DNA of 64,000 nt from an uncultured Anaerolineae bacterium (GTDB lineage: Bacteria > Chloroflexota > Anaerolineae > Aggregatilineales > Phototrophicaceae), in contig CALIEB010000026.1 in NCBI GenBank assembly GCA_938022205.1, positions 124,001 through 188,000 on the forward strand, read 5' to 3'. The notes under the pieces are model-generated. The model saw only the letters and a program-made list of their open reading frames with translations, did not search any database and was not told the origin of the DNA. This document shows, one piece after another, positions 15,846-23,588 of the stretch. Position numbers and translations under genes: made by a program. How positions within the stretch are numbered: the first letter of the stretch is position 1; each line of letters opens with the position of its first letter.

Positions 15846-17512
15846 CGCTCAGCAAGCCACTTGTCGCGGTTTTTGCTGCGTGAGATTTTGCCGCTGCTGG
15901 TTTTGATGAGCCAGCCTAATGGTACAAGCACCACGTAAGTCACTGTTACGTCGGTTTGCTGTGCGACACGATAGCGTATCGCTTGGCTAATGCGCTGCTT
16001 GAGCTGTGGATCGTCGTCGTCAACTTCTGCGATAACCGCAATCAGCTCCGTACCTTCTCGCTCGTCAGGCACACCAAACGCGACCACACGTCCGGCATGA
16101 ACGCCGTGAATGGTGTTGACGATGGCTTCAATGTCTTGCGGATAGACATTTTTCCCAGCGTTGATAATAAGGTCTTTCGAGCGACCTATCACGTATACTG
16201 CGCCGTTAACCAAGTAGCCTCTGTCGCCGGTGGCATACCAACCTTCGTGGTCAAACGGCTGCAGGTCAGGGCGTTGATAGTAAGCTGTTAACATGCAATC
16301 GCTCTTGACCATAATTTCACCAACGTAGCGATCAGGGAGCGTTTGCCCGTGAGCATCGACCACTTTAACCTGTGTGTTATGAATAGGTGTGCCACAAGAA
16401 ACGTGTGCTGCGGCAAAAGCATCGTCGGGGTGTACTGGCATAGCGAGCAGCTCTTCTTGTAAACGCCTTTGGTCGACACGGTCGATGTTGACGACTTCAC
16501 CAAGCCGAGTTTGGGTTACAGCGAACGTGTTTTCTGCCATCGCGTAGCTCACGGCGAGGTGTTCGGGACATACACCAAGCGTATGAAAGCGTTCGAGAAA
16601 AAGCGCGTGGCTGTCAGCGCGTACAGGCTCAGAACAGTTGATGAAGGCGCGCAGGCGGTCTAAGCGGATGCCCTCAAGGTCACGTTGGCGTATGCGTCGT
16701 GCCATGTGGTTGTAGGCAAAGTTAGGCATCCAAGTCAGCGTGCCGCCAAATTGGTGCATGGCTTTGAGCAAGAGGGCGGGATGCTTGACCCAGTCAAACG
16801 GGGACATGAGTACCAGTGGAATACCTTGCACCAGCGGCAAGATGAACCCTGCAATAAGCCCCATATCATGATAGAGCGGCAACCAACTTACAATCACGTC
16901 GTCTTCACGCAAGTCGAGTGCGTCGCTGTAGCTAGCGAGCTGGTTTAGCACTGCCTCATGTGAGAGCGCAACGCCTTTTTGTAGCCCGGTTGTGCCGCTG
17001 CTGTGTTGCAGGAAGGCAATGGCTTGAGGAGCTTTTGCGTGCGGGGTCATTTCGATGTGTGCTGCTTTGTGAAGGTCGCTAGACGCATAAACGGCGCACG
17101 AAACGACGGCACGTAGGTCTGGAGCAAAAGCGTCTGTCGTCAGCACGGCTTTGACGTGCGAAAGTCGCACCAGCTCGGCAACACTTTGCATGTAAACAGC
17201 AGGGTCTAGCTTCTCAGTTAACGTAGGAAACATCGATGGCACAGCACCGAGCAGCAGCGCGCCCCAGAAACAGAAGATGCTCTCGAGATTTTGTGTATGC
17301 GCGATAACTACAAGGTCGTCAGGCTGTATGCCTAAATAGCGCAAGGCTGCCGCATGAGCTGCGACCTCATCTTGGAACGCTGCGCGTGTCAGCACTATAT
17401 CAGGCTTTTCAGTCTGTACATAGGCTAATGCTAGGGCATCAGGGTTGTCTTGCCGTAAGACATGCCCGTCCAATAGGGTGCGATAGTTAGGGCGTGTGGC
17501 GAGCGTAAGCAT
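15842..17512 (-). CDS. fatty acyl-AMP ligase (FAAL-like AMP-binding enzyme)
   Basis: 556-residue adenylate-forming enzyme. Seen motifs: the P-loop LQHSSGTTGLQKG, WLPLYHDMGLIAG, PNFAYNHMARR, INCSEPVR and SYAMAENTFAV, then YATGDRGYLV and a C-terminal KTSSGKISRSKNR with the catalytic Lys. The LYHDMGLI, PNFAY and SEPVR blocks are hallmarks of fatty acyl-AMP ligases, which hand acyl adenylates to a carrier protein instead of CoA. An acyl carrier protein gene ends five bases upstream, which fits. No polyketide or peptide synthetase is nearby. The gene closes the 17-gene minus-strand run. Confidence 0.87.
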   Translation of the reverse strand: MLTLATRPNYRTLLDGHVLRQDNPDALALAYVQTEKPDIVLTRAAFQDEVAAHAAALRYLGIQPDDLVVIAHTQNLESIFCFWGALLLGAVPSMFPTLTEKLDPAVYMQSVAELVRLSHVKAVLTTDAFAPDLRAVVSCAVYASSDLHKAAHIEMTPHAKAPQAIAFLQHSSGTTGLQKGVALSHEAVLNQLASYSDALDLREDDVIVSWLPLYHDMGLIAGFILPLVQGIPLVLMSPFDWVKHPALLLKAMHQFGGTLTWMPNFAYNHMARRIRQRDLEGIRLDRLRAFINCSEPVRADSHALFLERFHTLGVCPEHLAVSYAMAENTFAVTQTRLGEVVNIDRVDQRRLQEELLAMPVHPDDAFAAAHVSCGTPIHNTQVKVVDAHGQTLPDRYVGEIMVKSDCMLTAYYQRPDLQPFDHEGWYATGDRGYLVNGAVYVIGRSKDLIINAGKNVYPQDIEAIVNTIHGVHAGRVVAFGVPDEREGTELIAVIAEVDDDDPQLKQRISQAIRYRVAQQTDVTVTYVVLVPLGWLIKTSSGKISRSKNRDKWLAER

Positions 17513-17517
17513 AGGAA

Positions 17518-17766
17518 CTAAAGGTCACGCATGACGCGCGCGACAATTTGGTTGAGCGTATTCATTTTTTCAACGGTCAGGTCAGGGTCTGGGATATACA
17601 CGCCAAAGGCTTGTTCGGCATAGACAGCAAGCTCTGCTAGCGAGAAAGAATCCATCAACCCGCCTGTGATGATGCCCTCGTCATCTGTTAAGGGATACTC
17701 AGCGTCTCGAATGAGTTGTTGGCAGATGTAAGCGCGCAGCATATCACGCACAGTGTCTTCAGTCAT
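17518..17766 (-). CDS. acyl carrier protein
   Basis: 82-residue, acidic, helical carrier protein. Ser40 in GLMDSFSL is the expected phosphopantetheine attachment site (consensus D-S-L). AAGGAG lies eight bases before the ATG at 17766. It is next to the fatty acyl-AMP ligase and not to fab genes, so it is most likely a dedicated carrier for the acyl chain activated by that ligase, rather than the housekeeping AcpP. Confidence 0.85.
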   Translation of the reverse strand: MTEDTVRDMLRAYICQQLIRDAEYPLTDDEGIITGGLMDSFSLAELAVYAEQAFGVYIPDPDLTVEKMNTLNQIVARVMRDL

Positions 17767-17822
17767 CAAGCTCGCTCCTTTTTTGCGTCGCTATTGTAAA
17801 GATAGTTGTCACTTTAGAGAAG

Positions 17823-18836
17823 TCAGTTTATTGCCATGAGAATGCGTTCAATGTCAGCGAGTGTGGCAGCGCGGACAAGTTGATTGCGCACGTGAACGCT
17901 GCCTGCTTCGTCGAGTGCGTACTTAGACAGTTGCCCGCGCAGCTCTAAAACAGCAGCCGTTTCGTTAAAGCGTGAGGTTGCCACAAAGCGGCGCGCGTGT
18001 TCTAAGGCTGTTCGGGCTTTTGTGAAGCGGTCAGGTGATGGCATAGATTCACCAGTAGTCAGCTCATGATAAATTTGTTGAAATAGCCAGGGCTGCCCTA
18101 AGCTGGCGCGCCCAATCATCACAGCATCACAGCCCGTTTGCGCGAACATGCGTGCTGCATCTTGAGCGTTGCGCACGTCGCCATTACCAATGATAGGGAT
18201 ATGCGTAACGGCTTCTTTGACGCAGCGAATGACTTCCCAGTCAGCACTGCCAGCGTGACCTTGCCCAGCAAAACGTGCATGAACTGCTATAGCTTTTGCT
18301 CCGACCTGTTCGGCGGCTCTTGCGAACGGGACGGCTGTGACCACGCCGTCTTCAAAGCCGCTGCGTACTTTCACCGTAACAGGGACTGATACCGCTTTCA
18401 CGACTGCTTCGACGACGGCAGTGGCAGTGCAAACGTCGCGCAAAAGCGCGGCACCTGCGCCTTTCTTAGCAACCTTCGGCACCCAGCACCCCATGTTGAT
18501 GTCCACAATGGCTGCGCCATAGTCAACGATAACCCGCGCGGCTTCGGCAACTTCGTAAGGGTTGCTGCCAAACAGTTGCACGGCAACAGGATATTCGTAG
18601 GGCTGCCAATCGAACATTTTCAGGGCACGCTCGCGCTGCCCTTTGGTCTGCAGGGCTTGGGAACTGATAAGCTCGGTGCAAACTAGCCCGCAGCCGCCCC
18701 ATTCTCGCACCAAAGAGCGATAGGCGTAGTGCGTGTGACCCGCCATAGGCGCAAGGGTGAGCGGAATGTCAATGCACACATCGCCAATGTAAAAAGGCTT
18801 AAGCGTGGGCAGCACGGCGGTGGCGATATTCGACAT
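17823..18836 (-). CDS. dusB: tRNA-dihydrouridine synthase (DusB-like)
   Basis: FMN-dependent reductase of specific uridines in tRNA. It has the N-terminal LAPMAGHTHYAYR block, the substrate-site INMGCWVPKVAKKGAGAALL with the catalytic Cys, KVRSGF, HARFAGQGH, and the FMN phosphate-binding IIGNGD and DAVMIGRA. The usual Pro after the catalytic Cys is Trp here. I prefer the ATG at 18836 (MSNIATAV), which already overlaps the upstream gene by 38 bases; the frame is open to 18887. At 337 residues the length is normal. It is part of the long minus-strand run. Confidence 0.9.
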   Translation of the reverse strand: MSNIATAVLPTLKPFYIGDVCIDIPLTLAPMAGHTHYAYRSLVREWGGCGLVCTELISSQALQTKGQRERALKMFDWQPYEYPVAVQLFGSNPYEVAEAARVIVDYGAAIVDINMGCWVPKVAKKGAGAALLRDVCTATAVVEAVVKAVSVPVTVKVRSGFEDGVVTAVPFARAAEQVGAKAIAVHARFAGQGHAGSADWEVIRCVKEAVTHIPIIGNGDVRNAQDAARMFAQTGCDAVMIGRASLGQPWLFQQIYHELTTGESMPSPDRFTKARTALEHARRFVATSRFNETAAVLELRGQLSKYALDEAGSVHVRNQLVRAATLADIERILMAIN

Positions 18837-19485
18837 AGAAGCTCGCAAGCAAATACCAGATGGGGAAGTAAAGGCTAATGTAAACAACGGTCTGCGGAGG
18901 TGTTTCTTGCGCCAGCAGCCAAAGCACTAAGCCAAACCAACCTGTGCCTAGCACCCATGCAGTTTTCCACAAGGTTTCGCCTTTGCTGGGATAGAGATAA
19001 CGTGTCGGCAAGAAAGAGAGCAGGCTTGGCACGAGAACCACAATCAACGCAATTTCCGTAGGAGGACGCAGCCAAAACAAGTAAAGCACAACGATGTTCC
19101 AATAGCTGGGGAAACCAATGAAATAGCCCTCGTCATTTTTCATGTTGGTTTGCCCATAGGCATACATTGCCCCAAGCGCAGGCGCAACAACCCAGAGCGG
19201 ATGAGGGAGTAGCTGTTCCTGCAACAGGATAAACAGCGGCAGCCAAACATAGGTAAGCATGTCAATCACGTTATCAAGCATTGCGCCGTCAAAATGGGGA
19301 AGGCGTTCAGATACCTTAACGCGCCGTGCGAGCATGCCATCGGTCGCGTCGATGAACATCTGCAGTACTAGCAAGACATAGGCGGCGCGCACGTTGCCTT
19401 GCGCCACAAAAAAGAGCGCGAAGATGCCCAAGATGCCGCCTAACGCTGTGTATGCGTGAACACTCCACGCGAGAATGCCCGCCAT
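18799..19485 (-). CDS. pcs: CDP-alcohol phosphatidyltransferase, phosphatidylcholine synthase-like
   Basis: 228 residues with about six to eight membrane helices. The CDP-alcohol phosphotransferase motif is present as D46, D49-G50, A53-R54, G67, D71 and D75. The 12-residue spacing between A-R and G is wider than in PgsA or PssA and resembles bacterial phosphatidylcholine synthase. Further agreement with that family comes from IDMLTYVWLP, GFPSYWNIVVLYL and LSFLPTRYLYP. Pcs condenses choline with CDP-diacylglycerol. I recognise the pattern but cannot align it, so a related head-group enzyme is possible. It overlaps dusB and follows potA by 20 bases. Confidence 0.72.
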   Translation of the reverse strand: MAGILAWSVHAYTALGGILGIFALFFVAQGNVRAAYVLLVLQMFIDATDGMLARRVKVSERLPHFDGAMLDNVIDMLTYVWLPLFILLQEQLLPHPLWVVAPALGAMYAYGQTNMKNDEGYFIGFPSYWNIVVLYLFWLRPPTEIALIVVLVPSLLSFLPTRYLYPSKGETLWKTAWVLGTGWFGLVLWLLAQETPPQTVVYISLYFPIWYLLASFYVEYRHRRAAHA

Positions 19486-19505
19486 GTTTAGCTCCTCTAG
19501 CAGCG

Positions 19506-20618
19506 TTATTCGAGTAAAAGGCGCGCGTTAGCTTTATTCCATAGCAGGCGTACATACTGCCGCTCCTTGAAGCGGTTGGCTTTTTGAAAATCTGTGTTTT
19601 GCACGCGAACTCTAAGGCTTTGTTCGCCAACACGCACTTGATAGCGCGTGTCCGTGCCAATGTACTGGACTTGCTGCACCTGCGCGAAAACGCTAACTAG
19701 CTCGGGGTAGGGCGTTTGGTCTTCGTAATCTGTGAGCGTGATGCGTTCAGGACGAATGGCAAGCGTCGCAGTGTCACCAACAGCAAGAGGTTCGTGAAGC
19801 AGAACGGGGATATGCACGTCATCATCTAGCGCAAACGTACCATAAGAGCCGTTAACGTCTGTGAGCTTGCCACTTAGAAAGTTTGTTTCACCGATGAAGT
19901 CCGCCACGAAGCGCGTCGCTGGTGTTTCGTAAATTTCGCTTGGCGTGCCAATTTGCAGCACTCTGCCGCCTTGCATCACAGCGATGCGGTCAGCCATGGT
20001 AAGGGCTTCTTCTTGGTCATGGGTCACGTAAATAAACGTGATGCCAATCTCCTCTTGCATGGTCTTGAGTTCAACTTGCATGTCACGACGCAGCTTGAGG
20101 TCAAGCGCGCCAAGCGGTTCATCAAGCAGCAGCACGGACGGACGGTTGACTATGGCGCGCGCAACGGCAACACGCTGCTGCTGCCCACCGCTCAGCTCAC
20201 GGGGTTTGCGGTTGGCAACGTTGGGAAGCTGCACGAGCTCTAACGCCTCGCGAGCGCGTCGTTCTGCTTCTTTTTTGGGAACGTGTGCCATTTCTAGCCC
20301 AAACATGACGTTTTGCAAGATGGTCATGTGCGGGAAAAGCACGTAATCTTGGAAGACCGTGTTAACTGGGCGTTGATAGGGTGGAATGCCTTGCATTGGA
20401 ATGTCATTGATGAGAATCATGCCGCTGGTGGGCTGCTCGAAGCCCGCGATAAGCCGCAGCGTGGTTGTCTTACCGCAGCCGCTGGGTCCGAGCATAGCAA
20501 AAAACTCACCGTCGTAAACATCAAACGACACGTCGTTGACCGCGCCGACACGGTCGTTTGGATGTTTTCCGTCAAATGTTTTGCTGACGTTTACAAGGCT
20601 TACTTTAATCTCGCTCAT
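19506..20618 (-). CDS. potA: spermidine/putrescine ABC transporter ATP-binding protein
   Basis: 370-residue ATPase with Walker A GPSGCGKTT, signature LSGGQQQR, Walker B LLLDEPLGALD, the H-loop TFIYVTHDQEEA, and a C-terminal TOBE-like domain (about residues 245-365). These features, with the length, place it in the PotA/CysA group. The ATG at 20618 is preceded by GAGGAAGAG. Its likely partners potB, potC and potD sit at the head of the same minus-strand run, ten genes upstream, so the transporter genes are split. Confidence 0.88.
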   Translation of the reverse strand: MSEIKVSLVNVSKTFDGKHPNDRVGAVNDVSFDVYDGEFFAMLGPSGCGKTTTLRLIAGFEQPTSGMILINDIPMQGIPPYQRPVNTVFQDYVLFPHMTILQNVMFGLEMAHVPKKEAERRAREALELVQLPNVANRKPRELSGGQQQRVAVARAIVNRPSVLLLDEPLGALDLKLRRDMQVELKTMQEEIGITFIYVTHDQEEALTMADRIAVMQGGRVLQIGTPSEIYETPATRFVADFIGETNFLSGKLTDVNGSYGTFALDDDVHIPVLLHEPLAVGDTATLAIRPERITLTDYEDQTPYPELVSVFAQVQQVQYIGTDTRYQVRVGEQSLRVRVQNTDFQKANRFKERQYVRLLWNKANARLLLE

Positions 20619-20640
20619 GCGCTCTTCCTCGTGTCGGTGT

Positions 20641-21471
20641 CTAAAGTTCTTCGAGATGGGCGTGCAGCCAGTTGGTATAGGCTTGGCGTAATGCGCGTGT
20701 GTGCGCACCCACTTTGCCATCGCCAATGGCAATGCCATTGATGCTGACAACAGGCACAATGCCGCGACTGCTGCTGCTCAAAAAGGCTTCTTGGAGCTGG
20801 GCTAGCTGGGAGATATGAACAGGCTCAAGACGCACTGAAAGGATGCCTTGTGCCACCTCTAAGACAATTTGCCGTGAAATTCCTTTGAGAACACCGCGCT
20901 CAGCTGTCCACAGCGTGTTGTCAAGAACAGCGTAGAAGTTGCTAGCAAGCCCCTCTAAAATGTAGCCTTCCGCATCGCACAAAAATGTGTCGTAAATGTT
21001 GGGTGGCATAGCGTTTTGCAACGCCTTTCGCGTATGCATCCACGCTGTGGCTTTTGTTTCTGGGTCGTGACGTGCGCTGTTAGCCGCTGTTATGCAGTGC
21101 GTGCCTTGTGTGAGCAGCTTTTCATCCAGAGGCTTAAAAGGCTCTAAGGACAAGATGAGCGTTGATGGGTCTGACTTGCTGACAGTGATGCGAAAACGCA
21201 CATCACCCCATGCAACGCGCTCAATCATGTGACGCAGTGCTTGGCGCAGGCGTTGGCGATCGAGCGTAAGCGGAATGTCAGCGCGGCGCGCGGAGTCTTC
21301 AAGGCGATCGAGGTGCGCATCAAATTTGAGTACTTGTGTGCGATGAAATGTGTTTGTAACGGTATACACGCCGTCACTAGGCTCATAACGCACGGTATCT
21401 TCTAGGGATTCACCGACATAATCGACATCTTGCAATCCTTGCGGGGTAAGTTTCTGGACAAAACAGGGCAT
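20641..21471 (-). CDS. class IV PLP-dependent aminotransferase (BCAT/DAAT/ADC lyase family)
   Basis: 276 residues of fold type IV. The probable PLP Lys is in ETKATAWMHTRKA near residues 138-150, and the phosphate-site Glu is in EGLASNFYAV near 175. The C terminus SSSRGIVPVVSINGIAIGDG matches the family. The first 60 residues (GVYTVTNTFHRTQVLKFDAHLDRLEDSARR) fit the substrate-entry region. Branched-chain aminotransferase, D-amino acid aminotransferase and aminodeoxychorismate lyase cannot be separated by eye. No pabAB or ilv gene is nearby. Confidence 0.85.
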   Translation of the reverse strand: MPCFVQKLTPQGLQDVDYVGESLEDTVRYEPSDGVYTVTNTFHRTQVLKFDAHLDRLEDSARRADIPLTLDRQRLRQALRHMIERVAWGDVRFRITVSKSDPSTLILSLEPFKPLDEKLLTQGTHCITAANSARHDPETKATAWMHTRKALQNAMPPNIYDTFLCDAEGYILEGLASNFYAVLDNTLWTAERGVLKGISRQIVLEVAQGILSVRLEPVHISQLAQLQEAFLSSSSRGIVPVVSINGIAIGDGKVGAHTRALRQAYTNWLHAHLEEL

Positions 21472-21486
21472 AGCATGCTTTCTTGA

Positions 21487-22647
21487 TTAGCGCACAATCG
21501 GTTGGCGGTTCAAAGTTTGCCATTTCTCGCGGAAGATAGCCCAATCGCTGTTGGTCAAATCGCGGTCAGTGAAGATGGCGATGCCGCGCAACCTTTGCTG
21601 TTGGCTAGGGCTTAAGTCGGCCAACGCACGCACCACGCCATCAATGCCAGCACTTATGCTCTCAATAAGTGGGTCGTGTGCAGGTGCTTGGGCGGCATAG
21701 TTTGGCACACTAATGATGAGTTGGCTGCGTGTTTCGATGCTATCTAGGGCTTTAGAGAAGGCTTGGACTTGATAAGTAACCCAGTAAATATAGTCAATAG
21801 GGTCATTTAAGTAGCTGTTGTAAGCGGCAACGACGAGTTGGTCAGCCTGCAAGGACACCCGCTGCTTATACTGCTCCGTCCACACGGTGTTGGGAGCGAT
21901 AATGCTGGCGACATTAAAATCAACCCCTGAAGGCGTAAGGTCTGGTGGCACAACGACCGCGAGCGGCTTGTTTAGCCCGATGCTTCCGCGCACAAGGCGT
22001 ATGATGTTAATAAGGGCTTCGTTGTCGGTAAAAATAGGTTTCAAATCAAGCAGCACGCCGTCGAAAGGCAGGACGTTGACCATGCGCCCACTAAAATCAG
22101 CAACAACACGCTGCACTTGCGGGCTATCAAGACGGTAGCCCTCAGCCGTTTCTGCGATAACTTCGATCCACGCATACAGCTGCACGTTGGGATAGAGCAG
22201 TTTAATCTTTTGTGCAAAAGTCGTGACAAGCGGCTCACCTTCACCGTTCCAGCGGTTTGCTTTTTCCAGATGTCCTGACCAGGTGTTATCCGGTTTGAGC
22301 GAGCTGACAAACGCATAGATCGTGCCAATATCATGTTTTTGCAGTTGTCTAACCAGTTCAGACAAGCTGGCATCTGTGCGTTCAGCATACGTCCAAGAAC
22401 GGTCTAGCCAAATCGCATTGGGTGGTGTGGGTATGTCTGGCGGATTAAATGCGCCTAACCCAAGTACCACAGCAATAACAAGCAGCACCGCCATTGGCAC
22501 AAGCAGCGTCCAGCGACCGAACGGCAGCTTAATCTGAGGTATCTGAAAAGTGTTGCTGGGCGTAATTTGGCGCGGCATGTGAGGGCGTGTCGCCATCGCT
22601 TCACGTTCTTTTTTTCTTTTTAGATGGCGTTCGCGTGCAGAAGGCAT
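21487..22647 (-). CDS. membrane-anchored protein with GH18-like TIM-barrel domain
   Basis: 386 residues: a basic N terminus, one membrane helix at about 47-66, then an outer domain that reads as a TIM barrel (YAFVSSL, VQLYAWIEVI, FDGVLLDLKP, PLAVVVPP, QLVVAAYNSY, LIISVPNYA, GIAIFTD). FDGVLLDLKP sits where family 18 glycosidases have DGxDxDxE; here Lys takes the place of the catalytic Glu, so it may not be a working glycosidase. AAGGAG lies about seven bases before the ATG at 22647. A role at the cell surface is likely; the ligand is unknown. Confidence 0.55.
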   Translation of the reverse strand: MPSARERHLKRKKEREAMATRPHMPRQITPSNTFQIPQIKLPFGRWTLLVPMAVLLVIAVVLGLGAFNPPDIPTPPNAIWLDRSWTYAERTDASLSELVRQLQKHDIGTIYAFVSSLKPDNTWSGHLEKANRWNGEGEPLVTTFAQKIKLLYPNVQLYAWIEVIAETAEGYRLDSPQVQRVVADFSGRMVNVLPFDGVLLDLKPIFTDNEALINIIRLVRGSIGLNKPLAVVVPPDLTPSGVDFNVASIIAPNTVWTEQYKQRVSLQADQLVVAAYNSYLNDPIDYIYWVTYQVQAFSKALDSIETRSQLIISVPNYAAQAPAHDPLIESISAGIDGVVRALADLSPSQQQRLRGIAIFTDRDLTNSDWAIFREKWQTLNRQPIVR

Positions 22648-22672
22648 GCCCTTTCTCCTTGCGCAGCAGAGC

Positions 22673-23110
22673 TTAGGCGAACAGGCGCGCGTACAGGGGC
22701 GGCGCAAAAATAAGCAGCCCGACCAAAGCAGCCGCAATGGCACCGAGCAGCACTGCCGCGCTGGCTACATCTTTGCCTACTTTCGCCATTGGGTGAATTT
22801 GCGGTGACGCGACATCAATAGCGGCTTCGATGCCTGCGTTAAGAAACTCCGTGAGCCACACTATCGTGATGGTTAAAATGATAATTGCCCATTCGATACG
22901 AGAAATCTCTAACCAAAGGCTCATCAGGATGACAAGCACGCTAGCGATGGACATGATGCGCGTGTTTTTCTGCCAGCGCAGCATGTAGAGCCAGCCTTGC
23001 AGGGCATAGCCAAAGCTAGCGAGACGGTTAGGGCTTGTCTTTGCGGCATACTGGTGTGGGTCGATGCGCGCTGTGCTGGTTAGCGTTTGCCACCAACGTT
23101 TAAGTATCAT
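22673..23110 (-). CDS. dgkA: DgkA-type diacylglycerol/undecaprenol kinase
   Basis: 145-residue integral membrane lipid kinase with three helices after an extended basic N terminus. Family motifs are visible: the EFLNAGIEAAIDVAS helix (consensus E-x-x-N-T-A-I-E) and the KVGKDVASAAVL helix (consensus K-D-x-x-x-A-A-V). In Gram-positive-type bacteria this enzyme phosphorylates undecaprenol to recycle the cell-wall carrier. It follows ybeY with an 11-base overlap, the classical pgpH-ybeY-dgkA order. GAGG lies six bases before the ATG at 23110; an ATG at 23122 in the same frame is also possible. Confidence 0.9.
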   Translation of the reverse strand: MILKRWWQTLTSTARIDPHQYAAKTSPNRLASFGYALQGWLYMLRWQKNTRIMSIASVLVILMSLWLEISRIEWAIIILTITIVWLTEFLNAGIEAAIDVASPQIHPMAKVGKDVASAAVLLGAIAAALVGLLIFAPPLYARLFA

Positions 23111-23588
23111 GGTCTGCCTCATGAGCGGGAACTATCGCTGTGTCAATGTTCAACTGCCTTAAAAAGTTTGCTTGTGCAGCCCACATGTTTTGACGATTTT
23201 CGGCGGTATCGTGGTCATAGCCAAGCAAGTGCAATGTGCCGTGAATGACCATCAGCGCAAGGCTGTCGTTTATTGAGAAGCCCTCGCGTTCTGCCTGCGC
23301 TGCTGTGTAAGGGTATGCGATGACGACATCGCCCAAGTACGCCTCGCCCTCCTCTAGCTCAATAGGAAAATCTGCTGCAAACGAAAGCACGTCTGTCGGC
23401 GCGTTAACGGCACGATGCTGTACATTCAGGGCTTGAATGGCTGCGTCATCGACAAGCGCGATGCTGAGGGTTGTATTGGGTGCAATCTCATGCGCGTCTA
23501 GCACGAGACCTGCAGCGCGTAGCAGCAACTCTTCGTCGCAGATATAACCTTGCTCGTTGTAAAGCTCAATGATGTGGCTCTGGCTCAT
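23100..23588 (-). CDS. ybeY: endoribonuclease YbeY (16S rRNA maturation)
   Basis: 162-residue zinc endoribonuclease involved in 16S rRNA 3' end maturation and ribosome quality control. The metal site is intact: His116, His120 and His126 in VIHGTLHLLGYDH, close to the family consensus HGxLHLxGYDH. The conserved TDVLSF (about 65-70) and LGDVVIA (about 85-91) are also present. It overlaps the PgpH-like gene by four bases and dgkA by 11, showing tight coupling. Confidence 0.94.
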   Translation of the reverse strand: MSQSHIIELYNEQGYICDEELLLRAAGLVLDAHEIAPNTTLSIALVDDAAIQALNVQHRAVNAPTDVLSFAADFPIELEEGEAYLGDVVIAYPYTAAQAEREGFSINDSLALMVIHGTLHLLGYDHDTAENRQNMWAAQANFLRQLNIDTAIVPAHEADHDT

